Positions 1 to 7,220 of a DNA stretch of 64,000 bases are shown here, piece by piece. Position 1 is the first letter of the stretch; every line of letters starts with the position of its first letter. The notes below the pieces were generated by a model. That model was not told the origin of the DNA, ran no database searches, and worked only from the letters and a program-made list of their open reading frames with translations. This stretch comes from DATFRX01 sp035630615. Its GTDB lineage: Bacteria > Actinomycetota > Actinomycetes > Propionibacteriales > Nocardioidaceae. The stretch lies in NCBI GenBank assembly GCA_035630615.1, contig DASQKI010000051.1:22899-86898 (forward strand), written 5' to 3'. The position numbers were made by a program, and so were the translations under genes.

Positions 1-190
1 GCTGGGTCAGGGCGCGTACCTGGGCGAGATCGCTTCGGCCGTCGACGAGGACGGCGTCGCAGTCGGGCGCCTCCAGCAGCGCGCTCGCCTCGGCCGGCAT
101 CACGCGGACCTGGTGGGGGAGCAGGGCCAACCCGGGGACCACCTGGACCGACGACTCCAGGGAGGTGGTGAGCAACAGCAACGAGGCCAT
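1..190 (-). CDS. glnR: GlnR-type response regulator (5' end of gene, partial)
   Basis: The gene reads leftward from an ATG at 190 and runs off the window, so only the first 63 residues are visible. They begin MASLLLLTTSLESSVQVVPG and continue through a receiver-like segment (LLPHQVRVMPAEASALLEAP, then DAVLVDGRSDLAQVRAL). This resembles the atypical receiver domain of the actinobacterial GlnR/Rv0818 family, OmpR-type winged-helix regulators of nitrogen genes. A GGAGGAGGG ribosome site precedes the ATG. It is divergent from the MoaD/ThiS gene and next to the sulfurtransferase block, as in M. tuberculosis (recalled, not checked). The DNA-binding domain is outside the window, so the family call rests on the N-terminus and gene order. 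Confidence 0.75.
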   Translation of the reverse strand, partial: MASLLLLTTSLESSVQVVPGLALLPHQVRVMPAEASALLEAPDCDAVLVDGRSDLAQVRALTQ

Positions 191-251
191 CGGCTCCCTC
201 CTCCAGGTCGGGCCTGCGTCCGCTCGAGCGACTCGCGCCCTGAACGCACAA

Positions 252-279
252 GAGGCCCAGGGCACAATGCCCGGGCCTC
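252..279 (+). other. Stem-loop between glnR and moaD
   Basis: GAGGCCC (252-258) pairs with GGGCCTC (273-279). Inside it GGGCA (260-264) pairs with TGCCC (268-272), around a CAA loop with one bulged A. The hairpin sits about 25 nt before the moaD ATG in the divergent glnR-moaD gap. No U-run follows, so it may be a 5'-UTR structure rather than a terminator. Its role is unknown. Confidence 0.5.
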
Positions 280-304
280 ATCGCAATAAGAGAGGATAGC
301 GGAC

Positions 305-565
305 ATGGAGACGGTGCGGGTGCGCTATTGGGCCGCGGCGCGGGCTGCCGCGGGCCGTGAGAGCGACGACGTGACCGGTCAGACACTGTCCGAGGTGCTG
401 GCCTCGGTGCGCGATCTGCACGCGGACAACCTCCGTCTGCTGAAGGTCATCGACGTGTGCTCGGTGCTGGTGGGGGAGCGGCCGGTCGGCACGCAAGACC
501 CGGCGGCGGTACGGATCGAGCCCGGCGACACGATCGAGCTGCTGCCGCCGTTCGCTGGCGGGTAG
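305..565 (+). CDS. MoaD/ThiS family sulfur-carrier protein
   Basis: This 86-residue ubiquitin-like protein ends in the diagnostic Gly-Gly (LLPPFAGG). That end is adenylated and thiocarboxylated when such proteins donate sulfur to molybdopterin, thiamine or cysteine synthesis. The N-terminus VRVRYWAAARAAAG is typical of MoaD-like proteins. An AGAGAGGA ribosome site precedes the ATG. Its place beside sulfurtransferase and thioredoxin genes suggests a sulfur-transfer job. Molybdopterin is also plausible, because the window encodes two molybdoenzymes, but the exact acceptor cannot be read from sequence. Confidence 0.8.
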   Translation: METVRVRYWAAARAAAGRESDDVTGQTLSEVLASVRDLHADNLRLLKVIDVCSVLVGERPVGTQDPAAVRIEPGDTIELLPPFAGG

Positions 566-588
566 GCGCCGGCCGGGCGCCATCTGCC

Positions 589-648
589 GAGTGTTGGCGT
601 AAATCTGCAGCCCGGGCGGAGTGTCGGTGCGAATTCGCGCCAACACTC
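589..648. repeat. Family B intergenic repeat (GTGTTGGCG word, three copies)
   Basis: The word GAGTGTTGGCGTAAATCTGC (589-608) recurs 30 bp downstream as GAGTGTCGGTGCGAATTCGC (619-638). An inverted copy, GCGAATTCGCGCCAACACTC, lies at 629-648. The same word forms a perfect palindrome at 7106-7131. It lies between moaD and the following membrane-protein gene. Confidence 0.75.
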
Positions 649-692
649 GAGGCGCTGCAACCCCTCGGCCGTCGACCTGGCACGATGCGGGC

Positions 693-1460
693 GTGGTCGC
701 AGTCTTGTCGGTCAGTTTGTGCGGTGTTTTGGCCCTGACCGCGCACACCGATCCATTGGCGTTAGCCGCCGGTGTCGCTGTGGCCCAGCTCGTGCTCGCG
801 GGGGCGGTCTTCCAGAGCCCGGCAGTGCCGGCGCCTCGTACGGCGGCGCTCGTCGTCGCCGCCGGAGGTCTCGCCGCCACGGCGTTGATGACCTGGCCCG
901 ACGTCTTGTCCGGCTTCAACGGGTCGCATGCTGGCGACTCGGCCCGACTGTCCGGCGGCACGCTGATGGGCCTGGCGCCCGGCGCCGCCGTGGTCGTCGT
1001 CGGCGCGGTAGTCCGCGAGATGTTTCGTCGTGGCCGGCGCACCTATCTCACCGCCTCGATCGCGGGGACGGTCACCATCGGCGCCTGGTCCGTCTTGCTG
1101 GCCGCCTGGGTCGCGGCCGCGAAGACCGACGAGGGCGACGAGATCGTCTTGGTCGCCGCGGCCGCGGTGGCGCTCGCGTCCCTGATGTGGTCGCTTCCCG
1201 GTCCGCGGGGTCTGATCGGGCCGCTGGGCGTCATCGTGGGAGCGGCGGCCGGGAGTGCTGCGCGGATGGCGTCGGAGACCCCTCTCGACATCCCGGTCGC
1301 GGTCGGACTCGCGGTGTTTGCCGCGCTGCTCGCCGTCAGCGGACGGGCAATCGCCAGTACGCTCGCGGTCGATCCCGCCCGACGGTTGCCGGTCGACGCC
1401 GTACTGCCGTTGGTCCTCGTCGGACCGATCGCCTTCTGGACCGGCCAGCTCCTCGTCTGA
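693..1460 (+). CDS. Polytopic membrane protein of unknown function
   Basis: This is a 255-residue, very hydrophobic protein with roughly six to eight predicted helices and no catalytic motif I recognise. The GTG at 693 was chosen because the reading frame upstream runs through the family B repeat and lacks membrane character. It lies between the MoaD-like gene and a membrane-anchored thioredoxin, an arrangement also seen around Rv0817c in mycobacteria (recalled). A role in membrane thiol or sulfur chemistry is only inferred from the neighbours. Confidence 0.7.
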   Translation: MVAVLSVSLCGVLALTAHTDPLALAAGVAVAQLVLAGAVFQSPAVPAPRTAALVVAAGGLAATALMTWPDVLSGFNGSHAGDSARLSGGTLMGLAPGAAVVVVGAVVREMFRRGRRTYLTASIAGTVTIGAWSVLLAAWVAAAKTDEGDEIVLVAAAAVALASLMWSLPGPRGLIGPLGVIVGAAAGSAARMASETPLDIPVAVGLAVFAALLAVSGRAIASTLAVDPARRLPVDAVLPLVLVGPIAFWTGQLLV

Positions 1461-1498
1461 GCGGGAATAGTCCGGCGGTATGCGGCCTTGACCACGAT

Positions 1499-1981
1499 GT
1501 GAGCTTGGGGCTCGGGATTCTGATTGCGTCAGCGGCGCTCGTCGCGATGATCGCCGTGGGCAAGCGGTGGTACGACGGCCGCTTCCGCCCGCAGGTGCCC
1601 ACGCCGCAGGCCGATGACGCCGAGCCGGCATCCGTTGCTCCGGAGCGTCAGCACCCAACGCTCACTAGCGCCGATCTCGACGCCGTCGCGCTGGGAGAGC
1701 GGGCGACGCTGGTTCACTTCTCGACCGCGTTTTGCGCACCCTGCCGGGCCACTCGACAGGTGTTGTCGCAGGTCAGTGAGGCTGTCGACGGCGTCCGGTA
1801 CGTCGAGGTCGATGCCGAGTCGCATCTCGACCTGGTCCGAAAGCTGCGGATTCGGCGGACGCCGACGGTGTTCGTACTCGACGGCGACGGCCGCATCCGC
1901 AACCGAGCTTCGGGCCAACCGCGCCGGGACGACGTGCAGGCCGCAGTCGTCGCAGTCATATCGCGAGATGACGTCTCGTGA
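1499..1981 (+). CDS. Membrane-anchored thioredoxin-fold protein
   Basis: A 160-residue protein with an N-terminal membrane helix (residues 4-21), a short linker and a thioredoxin domain. The active site is C79-A-P-C82 in FSTAFCAPCRATRQ, and the cis-proline loop is RRTPTVFVLDGDG. The anchor should hold the domain at the membrane, probably on the outside. The GTG start at 1499 lies 38 nt after the preceding gene. It matches ThiX/Rv0816c in position. Likely it reduces or exchanges disulfides for the sulfurtransferase module; the partner is unknown. Confidence 0.85.
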   Translation: MSLGLGILIASAALVAMIAVGKRWYDGRFRPQVPTPQADDAEPASVAPERQHPTLTSADLDAVALGERATLVHFSTAFCAPCRATRQVLSQVSEAVDGVRYVEVDAESHLDLVRKLRIRRTPTVFVLDGDGRIRNRASGQPRRDDVQAAVVAVISRDDVS

Positions 1982-2029
1982 TGTGGACCTCTGGCGGGCT
2001 TGCCGATGAACCGGCGTAGCCTCGGCCCC

Positions 2030-2107
2030 ATGTACTCGGTCTCGCTGACCAAGCGGCGCGCAGTTGATCATTGCCGCGTGCGGTCGGCGCTGTGTCCGAT
2101 GTCCTGA
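2030..2107 (+). CDS. Cysteine-containing leader peptide upstream of the DUF4395 operon
   Basis: This 25-codon ORF encodes a peptide with the core SLTKRRAVDHCRVRSALCP. It matches the pattern (LT-RR-VDL-RV-SALC) of the short actinobacterial putative leader peptides found before sulfur-assimilation genes. Cysteine codons are TGC (codon 15) and TGT (codon 22), close to the stop. A hairpin begins at its stop codon and DUF4395 starts about 107 nt later. Cysteine-responsive attenuation is known for related mycobacterial upstream ORFs. That it operates here is inference. Confidence 0.7.
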   Translation: MYSVSLTKRRAVDHCRVRSALCPMS

Positions 2108-2171
2108 CCGGATGGCGTCCACCTGCCGATTCGCTCGGCCCTGAGTGCGTCATCTGCCGTGGCCGTCCGGT
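2107..2171 (+). promoter_or_regulatory. Hairpin after the leader peptide, candidate attenuator
   Basis: ACCGGATGGC (2107-2116), starting on the last base of the leader stop codon, can pair with GCCGTCCGGT (2162-2171) over 10 bp with one G-U pair. A smaller stem GCCGA/TCGGC (2125-2129/2135-2139) lies inside. Another short stem, ATGCC/GGCAT (2172-2176/2191-2195), follows just before the DUF4395 ribosome site. A ribosome stalled at the two Cys codons would cover the left arm of the first stem. Confidence 0.45.
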
Positions 2172-2214
2172 ATGCCACCAGCCCTGACCAGGCATCAGAT
2201 TGGGAGATCGAGTC

Positions 2215-2676
2215 ATGTCCGCAGCCTCTGCAACCACCGAGAGGGTGGATCCGCGCGGCGTACGGTTCGGCGCGGGCGTCACGAGTGCGGTCCTTGCGGC
2301 AGTCTTGGTCACCGGTAGCGCCTGGCTGCTGGCCGTGCAGGCCGCGGTGTTCGCGATCGGTGCCGTCGCCGGTCCGCGCCGCTCTCCGTACTCGCTGCTC
2401 TTCGCCGCCGTGCTCCGGTCCCGACTCGGCCCGCCAGGTGAGCTGGAGCCGGCGGAGCCGCCTCGGTTCGCCCAGGCTGTCGGCCTGGCGTTCGCCCTCG
2501 CAGGTGTCATCGGCTTCGCGGCCGACGCCACCCTCGTGGGCTTCATCGCCACGGGACTCGCACTCGTGGCGGCGCTCCTCAACGCAGTGACCGGCTTCTG
2601 TCTGGGCTGCGAGATGTATCTGCTCATCCGTCGCTTCACTCACACGTCAACGCACAACACGGAGGTCTCTGTATGA
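2215..2676 (+). CDS. DUF4395 membrane protein
   Basis: A 153-residue membrane protein with about four helices and the family motif G-F-C-L-G-C-E-M-Y near the C-terminus (two cysteines spaced CxxC). The ATG at 2215 follows a GGGAG site. The upstream TTG at 2200 is less likely. It overlaps the sulfurtransferase start by four bases, so the two are translationally coupled. DUF4395 genes are habitually paired with rhodanese and thioredoxin genes in actinobacteria, which suggests a membrane step in sulfur handling. No biochemical function is established. Confidence 0.85.
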   Translation: MSAASATTERVDPRGVRFGAGVTSAVLAAVLVTGSAWLLAVQAAVFAIGAVAGPRRSPYSLLFAAVLRSRLGPPGELEPAEPPRFAQAVGLAFALAGVIGFAADATLVGFIATGLALVAALLNAVTGFCLGCEMYLLIRRFTHTSTHNTEVSV

Positions 2677-3524
2677 GCCGCGAAGCCGCCCTCGTCACCG
2701 CCGACTGGGTCGACGAGCATCTCGACGACGACAAGGTGGTCCTTGTCGAGGTCGACGAAGACACCACCGCCTACGACAAGGGGCACATCAAGGGCGCGGT
2801 CAAGATCGACTGGAAGCAAGATCTGCAAGATCCCGTACGCCGCGACTTCGTCAACCAGCAGCAGTTCGAGGCACTGCTGTCGGCGCGAGGCATCACCAAC
2901 GACGACACCGTCGTGCTCTATGGCGGCAACAACAACTGGTTCGCGGCCTACGCGTACTGGTACTTCAAGCTCTACGGCCACAGTGACGTCCGACTGCTCG
3001 ACGGCGGCCGCAAGAAGTGGGAGCTCGACAGCCGCGAGCTGACCGAGGACCCGCCGAGCCGGTCGCAGACGTCCTACACCGCCGGTGAGCAGGACGCCGC
3101 GATCCGAGCCTTCCGCGACGAGGTCGTCGAGGCCATCGGCACCAAGAACCTGGTCGACGTGCGCAGCCCCGACGAGTACGCCGGTCGCCTGCTCGCGCCG
3201 GCCCACCTGCCGCAGGAGCAGGCCCAGCGTGCCGGGCACATCCCGACCGCGGCCAACATCCCGTGGAGCAAGGCGGCCAACGACGACGGTACGTTCCGCG
3301 CCGACGAAGAGCTGAAGGAGCTGTACGGCGAGGCCGGGGTCGACTTCGGCAAGGACACGATCGCGTACTGCCGGATCGGCGAACGCAGCGCCCACACCTG
3401 GTTCGTCCTGCACGAGATCCTCGAGCAGGCCAACGTCAAGAACTACGACGGCTCGTGGACCGAGTACGGCTCGCTGGTCGGCGTGCCTGTCGTCGTCGGC
3501 GACGAGCCCGGATCGACGTCCTGA
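2673..3524 (+). CDS. sseA: Thiosulfate/3-mercaptopyruvate sulfurtransferase, two rhodanese domains
   Basis: A 283-residue double-rhodanese enzyme that moves a sulfane sulfur to cyanide or a thiol acceptor. The catalytic cysteine is C233 in the loop AYCRIGERSAHTW. CRIGERS is the signature of the actinobacterial CysA2/CysA3-type enzymes. The N-terminal domain (about 10-120) lacks the cysteine and is structural. The start overlaps DUF4395 by four bases and the stop overlaps the DUF1416 start (TGATG). This conserved trio is a single transcriptional unit, probably under control of the leader peptide. Confidence 0.92.
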   Translation: MSREAALVTADWVDEHLDDDKVVLVEVDEDTTAYDKGHIKGAVKIDWKQDLQDPVRRDFVNQQQFEALLSARGITNDDTVVLYGGNNNWFAAYAYWYFKLYGHSDVRLLDGGRKKWELDSRELTEDPPSRSQTSYTAGEQDAAIRAFRDEVVEAIGTKNLVDVRSPDEYAGRLLAPAHLPQEQAQRAGHIPTAANIPWSKAANDDGTFRADEELKELYGEAGVDFGKDTIAYCRIGERSAHTWFVLHEILEQANVKNYDGSWTEYGSLVGVPVVVGDEPGSTS

Positions 3525-3823
3525 TGGGCTGCGGAGCGGTCGTCGGCGGCGTAAGTCTCGACGATGTCGACGTCGACAAGGAAGCGATCATCCAGGGGCA
3601 GGTCGTCCGCGACGGCCTGCCCGTGGGTGGGGCGTACGTGCGACTGCACGACAAGGACGGCGAGTTCACCGCCGAGATGCCGACCTCGGACGCCGGAGAG
3701 TTTCGGTTCTTCGCGGCGCCCGGGACGTGGACGGTGCGGACGTTGGCGCCGCGCGCGGAGCCGGTGGATCGGGCGGTCGTGGCGTCGCTCGGCAACATCG
3801 CGGAGCTGACGGTCAGCATCTGA
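3524..3823 (+). CDS. DUF1416 (SseC-like) protein
   Basis: A 99-residue soluble protein starting MGCGAVVGGVSLDDVDVDKE, with a carboxypeptidase-regulatory-like beta fold (VVRDGLPVGGAYVRL, GEFRFFAAPGTWTVRTLAP). It follows the sulfurtransferase with a one-base overlap, as sseC follows cysA in mycobacteria. Family members are always linked to that enzyme, so it is probably an accessory or a sulfur acceptor. The conserved cysteine at position 3 would be a candidate acceptor site. Function unproven. Confidence 0.88.
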   Translation: MGCGAVVGGVSLDDVDVDKEAIIQGQVVRDGLPVGGAYVRLHDKDGEFTAEMPTSDAGEFRFFAAPGTWTVRTLAPRAEPVDRAVVASLGNIAELTVSI

Positions 3824-3865
3824 GTTAACTGTTGCGCCCGCCCTAGCGCCCGGTCGCCCCGCTTG

Positions 3866-3971
3866 GCGCCGAGATTGCGCGTCTTCCCCGCGCGTCGAAC
3901 CAGCCTCGCGCTGCGCGCTCGGCGGCCAGGCCCATCCACCGACGCGCGGGGAAGACGCGCAATCTCGGCGC
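3866..3971. repeat. Long hairpin repeat: 32-bp perfect arms of family A around a 42-nt core
   Basis: The left arm (3866-3897) starts GCGCCGAGATTGCGCGTC. The right arm (3940-3971) is its exact 32-base reverse complement. The 42-nt loop (3898-3939) starts AACCAGCCTCGCGCT and ends CGGCCAGGCCCATCCAC. The same loop, with two changes, sits inside unrelated arms at 17868-17909. The element separates the convergent DUF1416 and LCP genes. It could terminate transcription in both directions, but no U-run follows. Confidence 0.85.
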
Positions 3972-4045
3972 GTGCCTGGTTGCCGTTCGCTCGCGGGTGC
4001 CCGATTAACCGGCCGAGCGACGACCACGGCCTTTGGGGTCAGGGG

Positions 4046-5269
4046 TTAGTGGATTTGGGTTTCGCTGGGGAGGGTGAGGTCGGGGTGTTCGCGGACGTAG
4101 GCGTCCATGGTGTCGTCGCGCATGGCCGTGAAGAGGTTGGCCAGCTCGCGCTTGTCGAGGTAGACGACTGAGCCGTCGCCTTCGACGGTGCCGAAGGGGC
4201 GCTTCTGATTGATCGGCGCCTCGAGGAACGTGACGTCGTCCTTGCGGATGCCGCGCATCCCCCACCCGAGGTCGCGCATGTCGCCGTTGGACCAGTCCTG
4301 GTCGATGGTCAGGTTGGACGTGATCGCCTTGGCGGTCGACAAGAACGTCGGGAAGTCGCTCATCGCGCCCATCGTGGCCATCTTGTCGAGCATGGCGCGC
4401 AGGAAGTTTTGCTGCCGGCGGTTGCGGTCGAAGTCTCCCTCGGGCAATGCATAGCGACTGCGGACGTAGCGCAGCGCGAGCTCGCCGCCGTATTCGTGCC
4501 AGCCCTGTTGGTACGTGTACTTCTGACTGTCGTCGCGCACCGTCTCCGGCACGTACAGGCGCACGCCGCCGAGTGCATCGACGACGTCCTTGAAGCCGGC
4601 CCAGTCGATGATCGCGAGATGGTCCATCCGGATGTCGGTGAGGTGCTCGATCGTCGACACGTATCCGGACGGGCCGTAGACCGAGAACGCGTAGTTGACC
4701 TTGTGCTTGTCGGTCGGCGCTCCCGTCTCGTCATAGATGCGGACGTAGGAGTCGCGCGGGATCGACACGACGTAGGCCCGGGACCGATCCGCCGGGATAT
4801 GCAGCACCATGATCGTGTCGCTGCGATAGAGGCCGGCCGACCATTCGCCGTTGTCGAGGGCCTGCTCGATCGACGGAGCCTCGGAGTCGCCGTTGTCGGC
4901 ACCTGCCAGCAAGATGTTGAGCGCCTCGCCCTCGGCCGGATCGGGCCGGGCGTCCTCATCGATCGAGCCGAACGCGTCGATCCGGTCGATGTCGCCGAAC
5001 AAGACATGGTTGAGGTAGAACGCGCCGCCGACGACAGCAAGAGCCATGACGAGGAGCAGGCTGCACAGGATCGTGACCACCTTGTGTCGCCGCACGAAGC
5101 CGCGCTTGGGCTCCGGCTCGCGATCCAACTCCTCGTCGTCGCCGAACAGGCTGGTGTCGTCGTCCGAAGCGTCTTCGACCGGCGGATCGGTGGCCGGCGG
5201 ATCGGTGGCCGGGGGGTCCCCGCCCGCCTCGACCTCGTCCGCCCCGTCGCCGTCGCGCTGATCGGTCAC
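4046..5269 (-). CDS. LytR-CpsA-Psr (LCP) family cell-wall ligase
   Basis: The protein has an acidic cytoplasmic N-terminus rich in D, E and P, a basic stretch (EPKRGFVRRHK), one membrane helix (VVTILCSLLLVMALAVVGG) and an extracytoplasmic LCP domain. Motifs are LNILLAGADNGD, RSDTIMVLHIP, VSIPRDSYVRI and RYVRSRYALPEGDFDRNRRQ. LCP enzymes transfer lipid-linked glycopolymers to peptidoglycan. I chose the GTG at 5269 (407 residues) because the stop of a six-codon upstream ORF with a good ribosome site overlaps it as GTGA. An ATG at 5311 in the same frame has no ribosome site. A paralogue lies immediately upstream. Confidence 0.88.
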   Translation of the reverse strand: MTDQRDGDGADEVEAGGDPPATDPPATDPPVEDASDDDTSLFGDDEELDREPEPKRGFVRRHKVVTILCSLLLVMALAVVGGAFYLNHVLFGDIDRIDAFGSIDEDARPDPAEGEALNILLAGADNGDSEAPSIEQALDNGEWSAGLYRSDTIMVLHIPADRSRAYVVSIPRDSYVRIYDETGAPTDKHKVNYAFSVYGPSGYVSTIEHLTDIRMDHLAIIDWAGFKDVVDALGGVRLYVPETVRDDSQKYTYQQGWHEYGGELALRYVRSRYALPEGDFDRNRRQQNFLRAMLDKMATMGAMSDFPTFLSTAKAITSNLTIDQDWSNGDMRDLGWGMRGIRKDDVTFLEAPINQKRPFGTVEGDGSVVYLDKRELANLFTAMRDDTMDAYVREHPDLTLPSETQIH

Positions 5270-5368
5270 GAGAACGTCTCGCTCACGTGCCCTCCGTTCC
5301 CCCACTCCCATCGGCCCGTGAGGGCCGGCCGCTCGCCCCGCTAGCAGGCAGGCGTCGTCGGTACACGG

Positions 5369-6553
5369 CTACTGTACTTGTTCTGGCTTGGCCAGCTTGC
5401 CGGCTTCGCCGCTGTATTCCTCGAGATAGGCGTCAATGTCGTCGTCGGCGATGGCGTCCCAGAGCGCCTTGCACTGGGTGTCGTCGAGCTCGACGACGCT
5501 CGCGCCCGCGTCGGTCGTCCCGTAGCCGGCCATCGGCGCGGTCAGGAACGTCACGTCATCGGTGCGCATGTTGCGCAGTTGGAGCGCGAGGTCGCGGATG
5601 CCGCCGCCGGACCATTCGTCGTCGACGGTCAGGTTGTCGGTGATGGCCCGCAGCGCCGACGTCAGCTTGAGCGGGTTGGTCACGGTGCCTTGGCTCAACA
5701 GCTCGCCCATCATCGATCGGAGGAAGTTTTGCTGGCGAGCGATCCGATCGAAGTCGCCGTTGGTGAGGCCGTGACGAGTGCGGACGTACTGCAGGGCCTC
5801 TTCGCCTTCGAGCTTGTGCGTTCCCGCTTGCCACGTGATCTTCTGGCTCGAGTCGTAGAACGTCTCAGGGATAAAGACCTCGACGCCGCCGAGTGCGCTC
5901 GACAGGTCCTTGAAGCCCTTCCAGTCGATGATCGCGAGGTGGTCCATCCGGAGGCCGGTGAGGTGCTCGACCGTCGAGAGGTAGCCGGACGGGCCGTACA
6001 GCGAAAACGCGGCGTTGATCTTGTCCTTGTACGCGTAGTCGCCGTGCTCGTCGTAGATCTTCACGTACGAGTCGCGCGGGATCGAGACGAGGTAAGCGTC
6101 GTCCCGATCCGCCGGGATGTGGAGGATCATGATCGTGTCGCTGCGATGCGAGCCCGGGTCCCACTGGCCGGCGGCGACGTCGTCGGAGATGCTCGGTCCG
6201 GGGCCGTTGTCGGCACCGGCGAGCAGAATGTTGAGCTCCTCGCCGTGGGTGGGCGGCGGCCGGTTTTCCTCGTCGACGGTGAGACCCACCTTGTCGACGT
6301 TGCCGAGCATGTTGTTGAGGTAGAGCAGCCAACTGCCGCCGGCCGCGACACCGACGGCGGCGATCGCGATCACGCAGCAGAGGACCCAATGCCGACGGAT
6401 GTATCCGTGTGACCTGACGAGTTTGCGTTTGCCCGCCTCTGCGTATCCCGGCGACTGGGCACCGGCGGGCATCTGGACGGCCCAGCCTTTTTGGGCAGCA
6501 CCGTCCCCGTTGCGACCGCCGGAAGCGGGCGGCGCAGCGCTGTCACCACTCAT
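5369..6553 (-). CDS. LytR-CpsA-Psr (LCP) family cell-wall ligase, second paralogue
   Basis: A 394-residue membrane-anchored protein with a Ser/Gly/Ala-rich cytoplasmic N-terminus, one helix (WVLCCVIAIAAVGVAAGGSW) and an LCP domain. The domain shows LNILLAGADNGPGP, RSDTIMILHIP, VSIPRDSYVKI and YVRTRHGLTNGDFDRIARQQ, all shared with the downstream gene. The two are tandem duplicates on the same strand, about 100 bp apart. The ATG at 6553 follows a GGAGT site. Likely substrates are wall teichoic acid-like or arabinogalactan-like polymers. Which of the two acts on which polymer is not visible. Confidence 0.9.
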   Translation of the reverse strand: MSGDSAAPPASGGRNGDGAAQKGWAVQMPAGAQSPGYAEAGKRKLVRSHGYIRRHWVLCCVIAIAAVGVAAGGSWLLYLNNMLGNVDKVGLTVDEENRPPPTHGEELNILLAGADNGPGPSISDDVAAGQWDPGSHRSDTIMILHIPADRDDAYLVSIPRDSYVKIYDEHGDYAYKDKINAAFSLYGPSGYLSTVEHLTGLRMDHLAIIDWKGFKDLSSALGGVEVFIPETFYDSSQKITWQAGTHKLEGEEALQYVRTRHGLTNGDFDRIARQQNFLRSMMGELLSQGTVTNPLKLTSALRAITDNLTVDDEWSGGGIRDLALQLRNMRTDDVTFLTAPMAGYGTTDAGASVVELDDTQCKALWDAIADDDIDAYLEEYSGEAGKLAKPEQVQ

Positions 6554-6627
6554 GTCACTCCACGTCAAAGACCCCGGGTCGACAACGGCGCAGCGGGGTC
6601 CAACGTCCATTGTGCAGGGTAATCGGC

Positions 6628-7059
6628 TCAGGCCCCAACCTGGACGATCACGGTAACCGGTCCGTCGTTGACCAGCCGAACCACCATATCGGCACCGAAT
6701 CGGCCTCGTTCCACGCGGGCGCCGAGCCGCTCCAGACTGGCACAGAAATGCTCGTAAAGAGGTTCGGCCACGGCCCCCGGCGCGGCTGCTGACCAGGACG
6801 GACGGCGGCCCTTGCGGGTGTCCGCATAGAGCGTGAACTGGCTGATCACCAGGAGTGGCGCCGCTGTGTCCGCGGCCGACTTTTCGTCGCGAAGGATGCG
6901 CAGTCGCCAGATCTTGGCCGCGAGCGAGTCTGCCTGTTCGGGCGTGTCGTCATGGGTGATGCCGAGCAGCACGACCAGGCCGGGCCCGCCGAGGTCACCG
7001 ACGACCTCGCCCTCGACGACGACCGACGCCTCCGCCGCCCGTTGGACCACGGCTCGCAT
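6628..7059 (-). CDS. dtd: D-aminoacyl-tRNA deacylase
   Basis: A 143-residue protein beginning MRAVVQRAAEASVVVEGEVV. It carries the two DTD signatures, SQFTLYADTRKGRRPSW and, near the C-terminus, a GPVTVIV stretch that carries the cis-proline. It hydrolyses D-amino acids mischarged on tRNA, using the tRNA itself as part of the active site. The ATG at 7059 has a GGAGG site. It is divergent from the BKACE gene, with the family B palindrome between them. Confidence 0.93.
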   Translation of the reverse strand: MRAVVQRAAEASVVVEGEVVGDLGGPGLVVLLGITHDDTPEQADSLAAKIWRLRILRDEKSAADTAAPLLVISQFTLYADTRKGRRPSWSAAAPGAVAEPLYEHFCASLERLGARVERGRFGADMVVRLVNDGPVTVIVQVGA

Positions 7060-7105
7060 CGCGTACTGCCTCCTTCGGAGCGGGCTCCGGGGTCGCCCTC
7101 GGAAA

Positions 7106-7162
7106 GTGTTGGCGCAAATTTGCGCCAACACACCGGTGAGCCCTGCGGTTTCGCCAACACTT
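7106..7162. repeat. Family B palindrome in the dtd/BKACE divergent gap
   Basis: Bases 7106-7131 form a perfect 26-bp palindrome whose half is GTGTTGGCGCAAA. A further inverted word, CGCCAACACTT, lies at 7152-7162. The same word occurs at 589-648. Here it lies between divergent starts, so for this family a pure terminator role is unlikely and an operator role is possible. Confidence 0.8.
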
Positions 7163-7220
7163 AGCTGACGGGCTGGCCGCTGAGTCGACGGGCCGGCGAA
7201 AAGTCTGCCACGATGCGCGC

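Noticed and set aside
7106..7131. Simple transcription terminator
   Set aside because: It lies between divergent starts (dtd and BKACE), so no transcript needs to end there, and no T tract follows.
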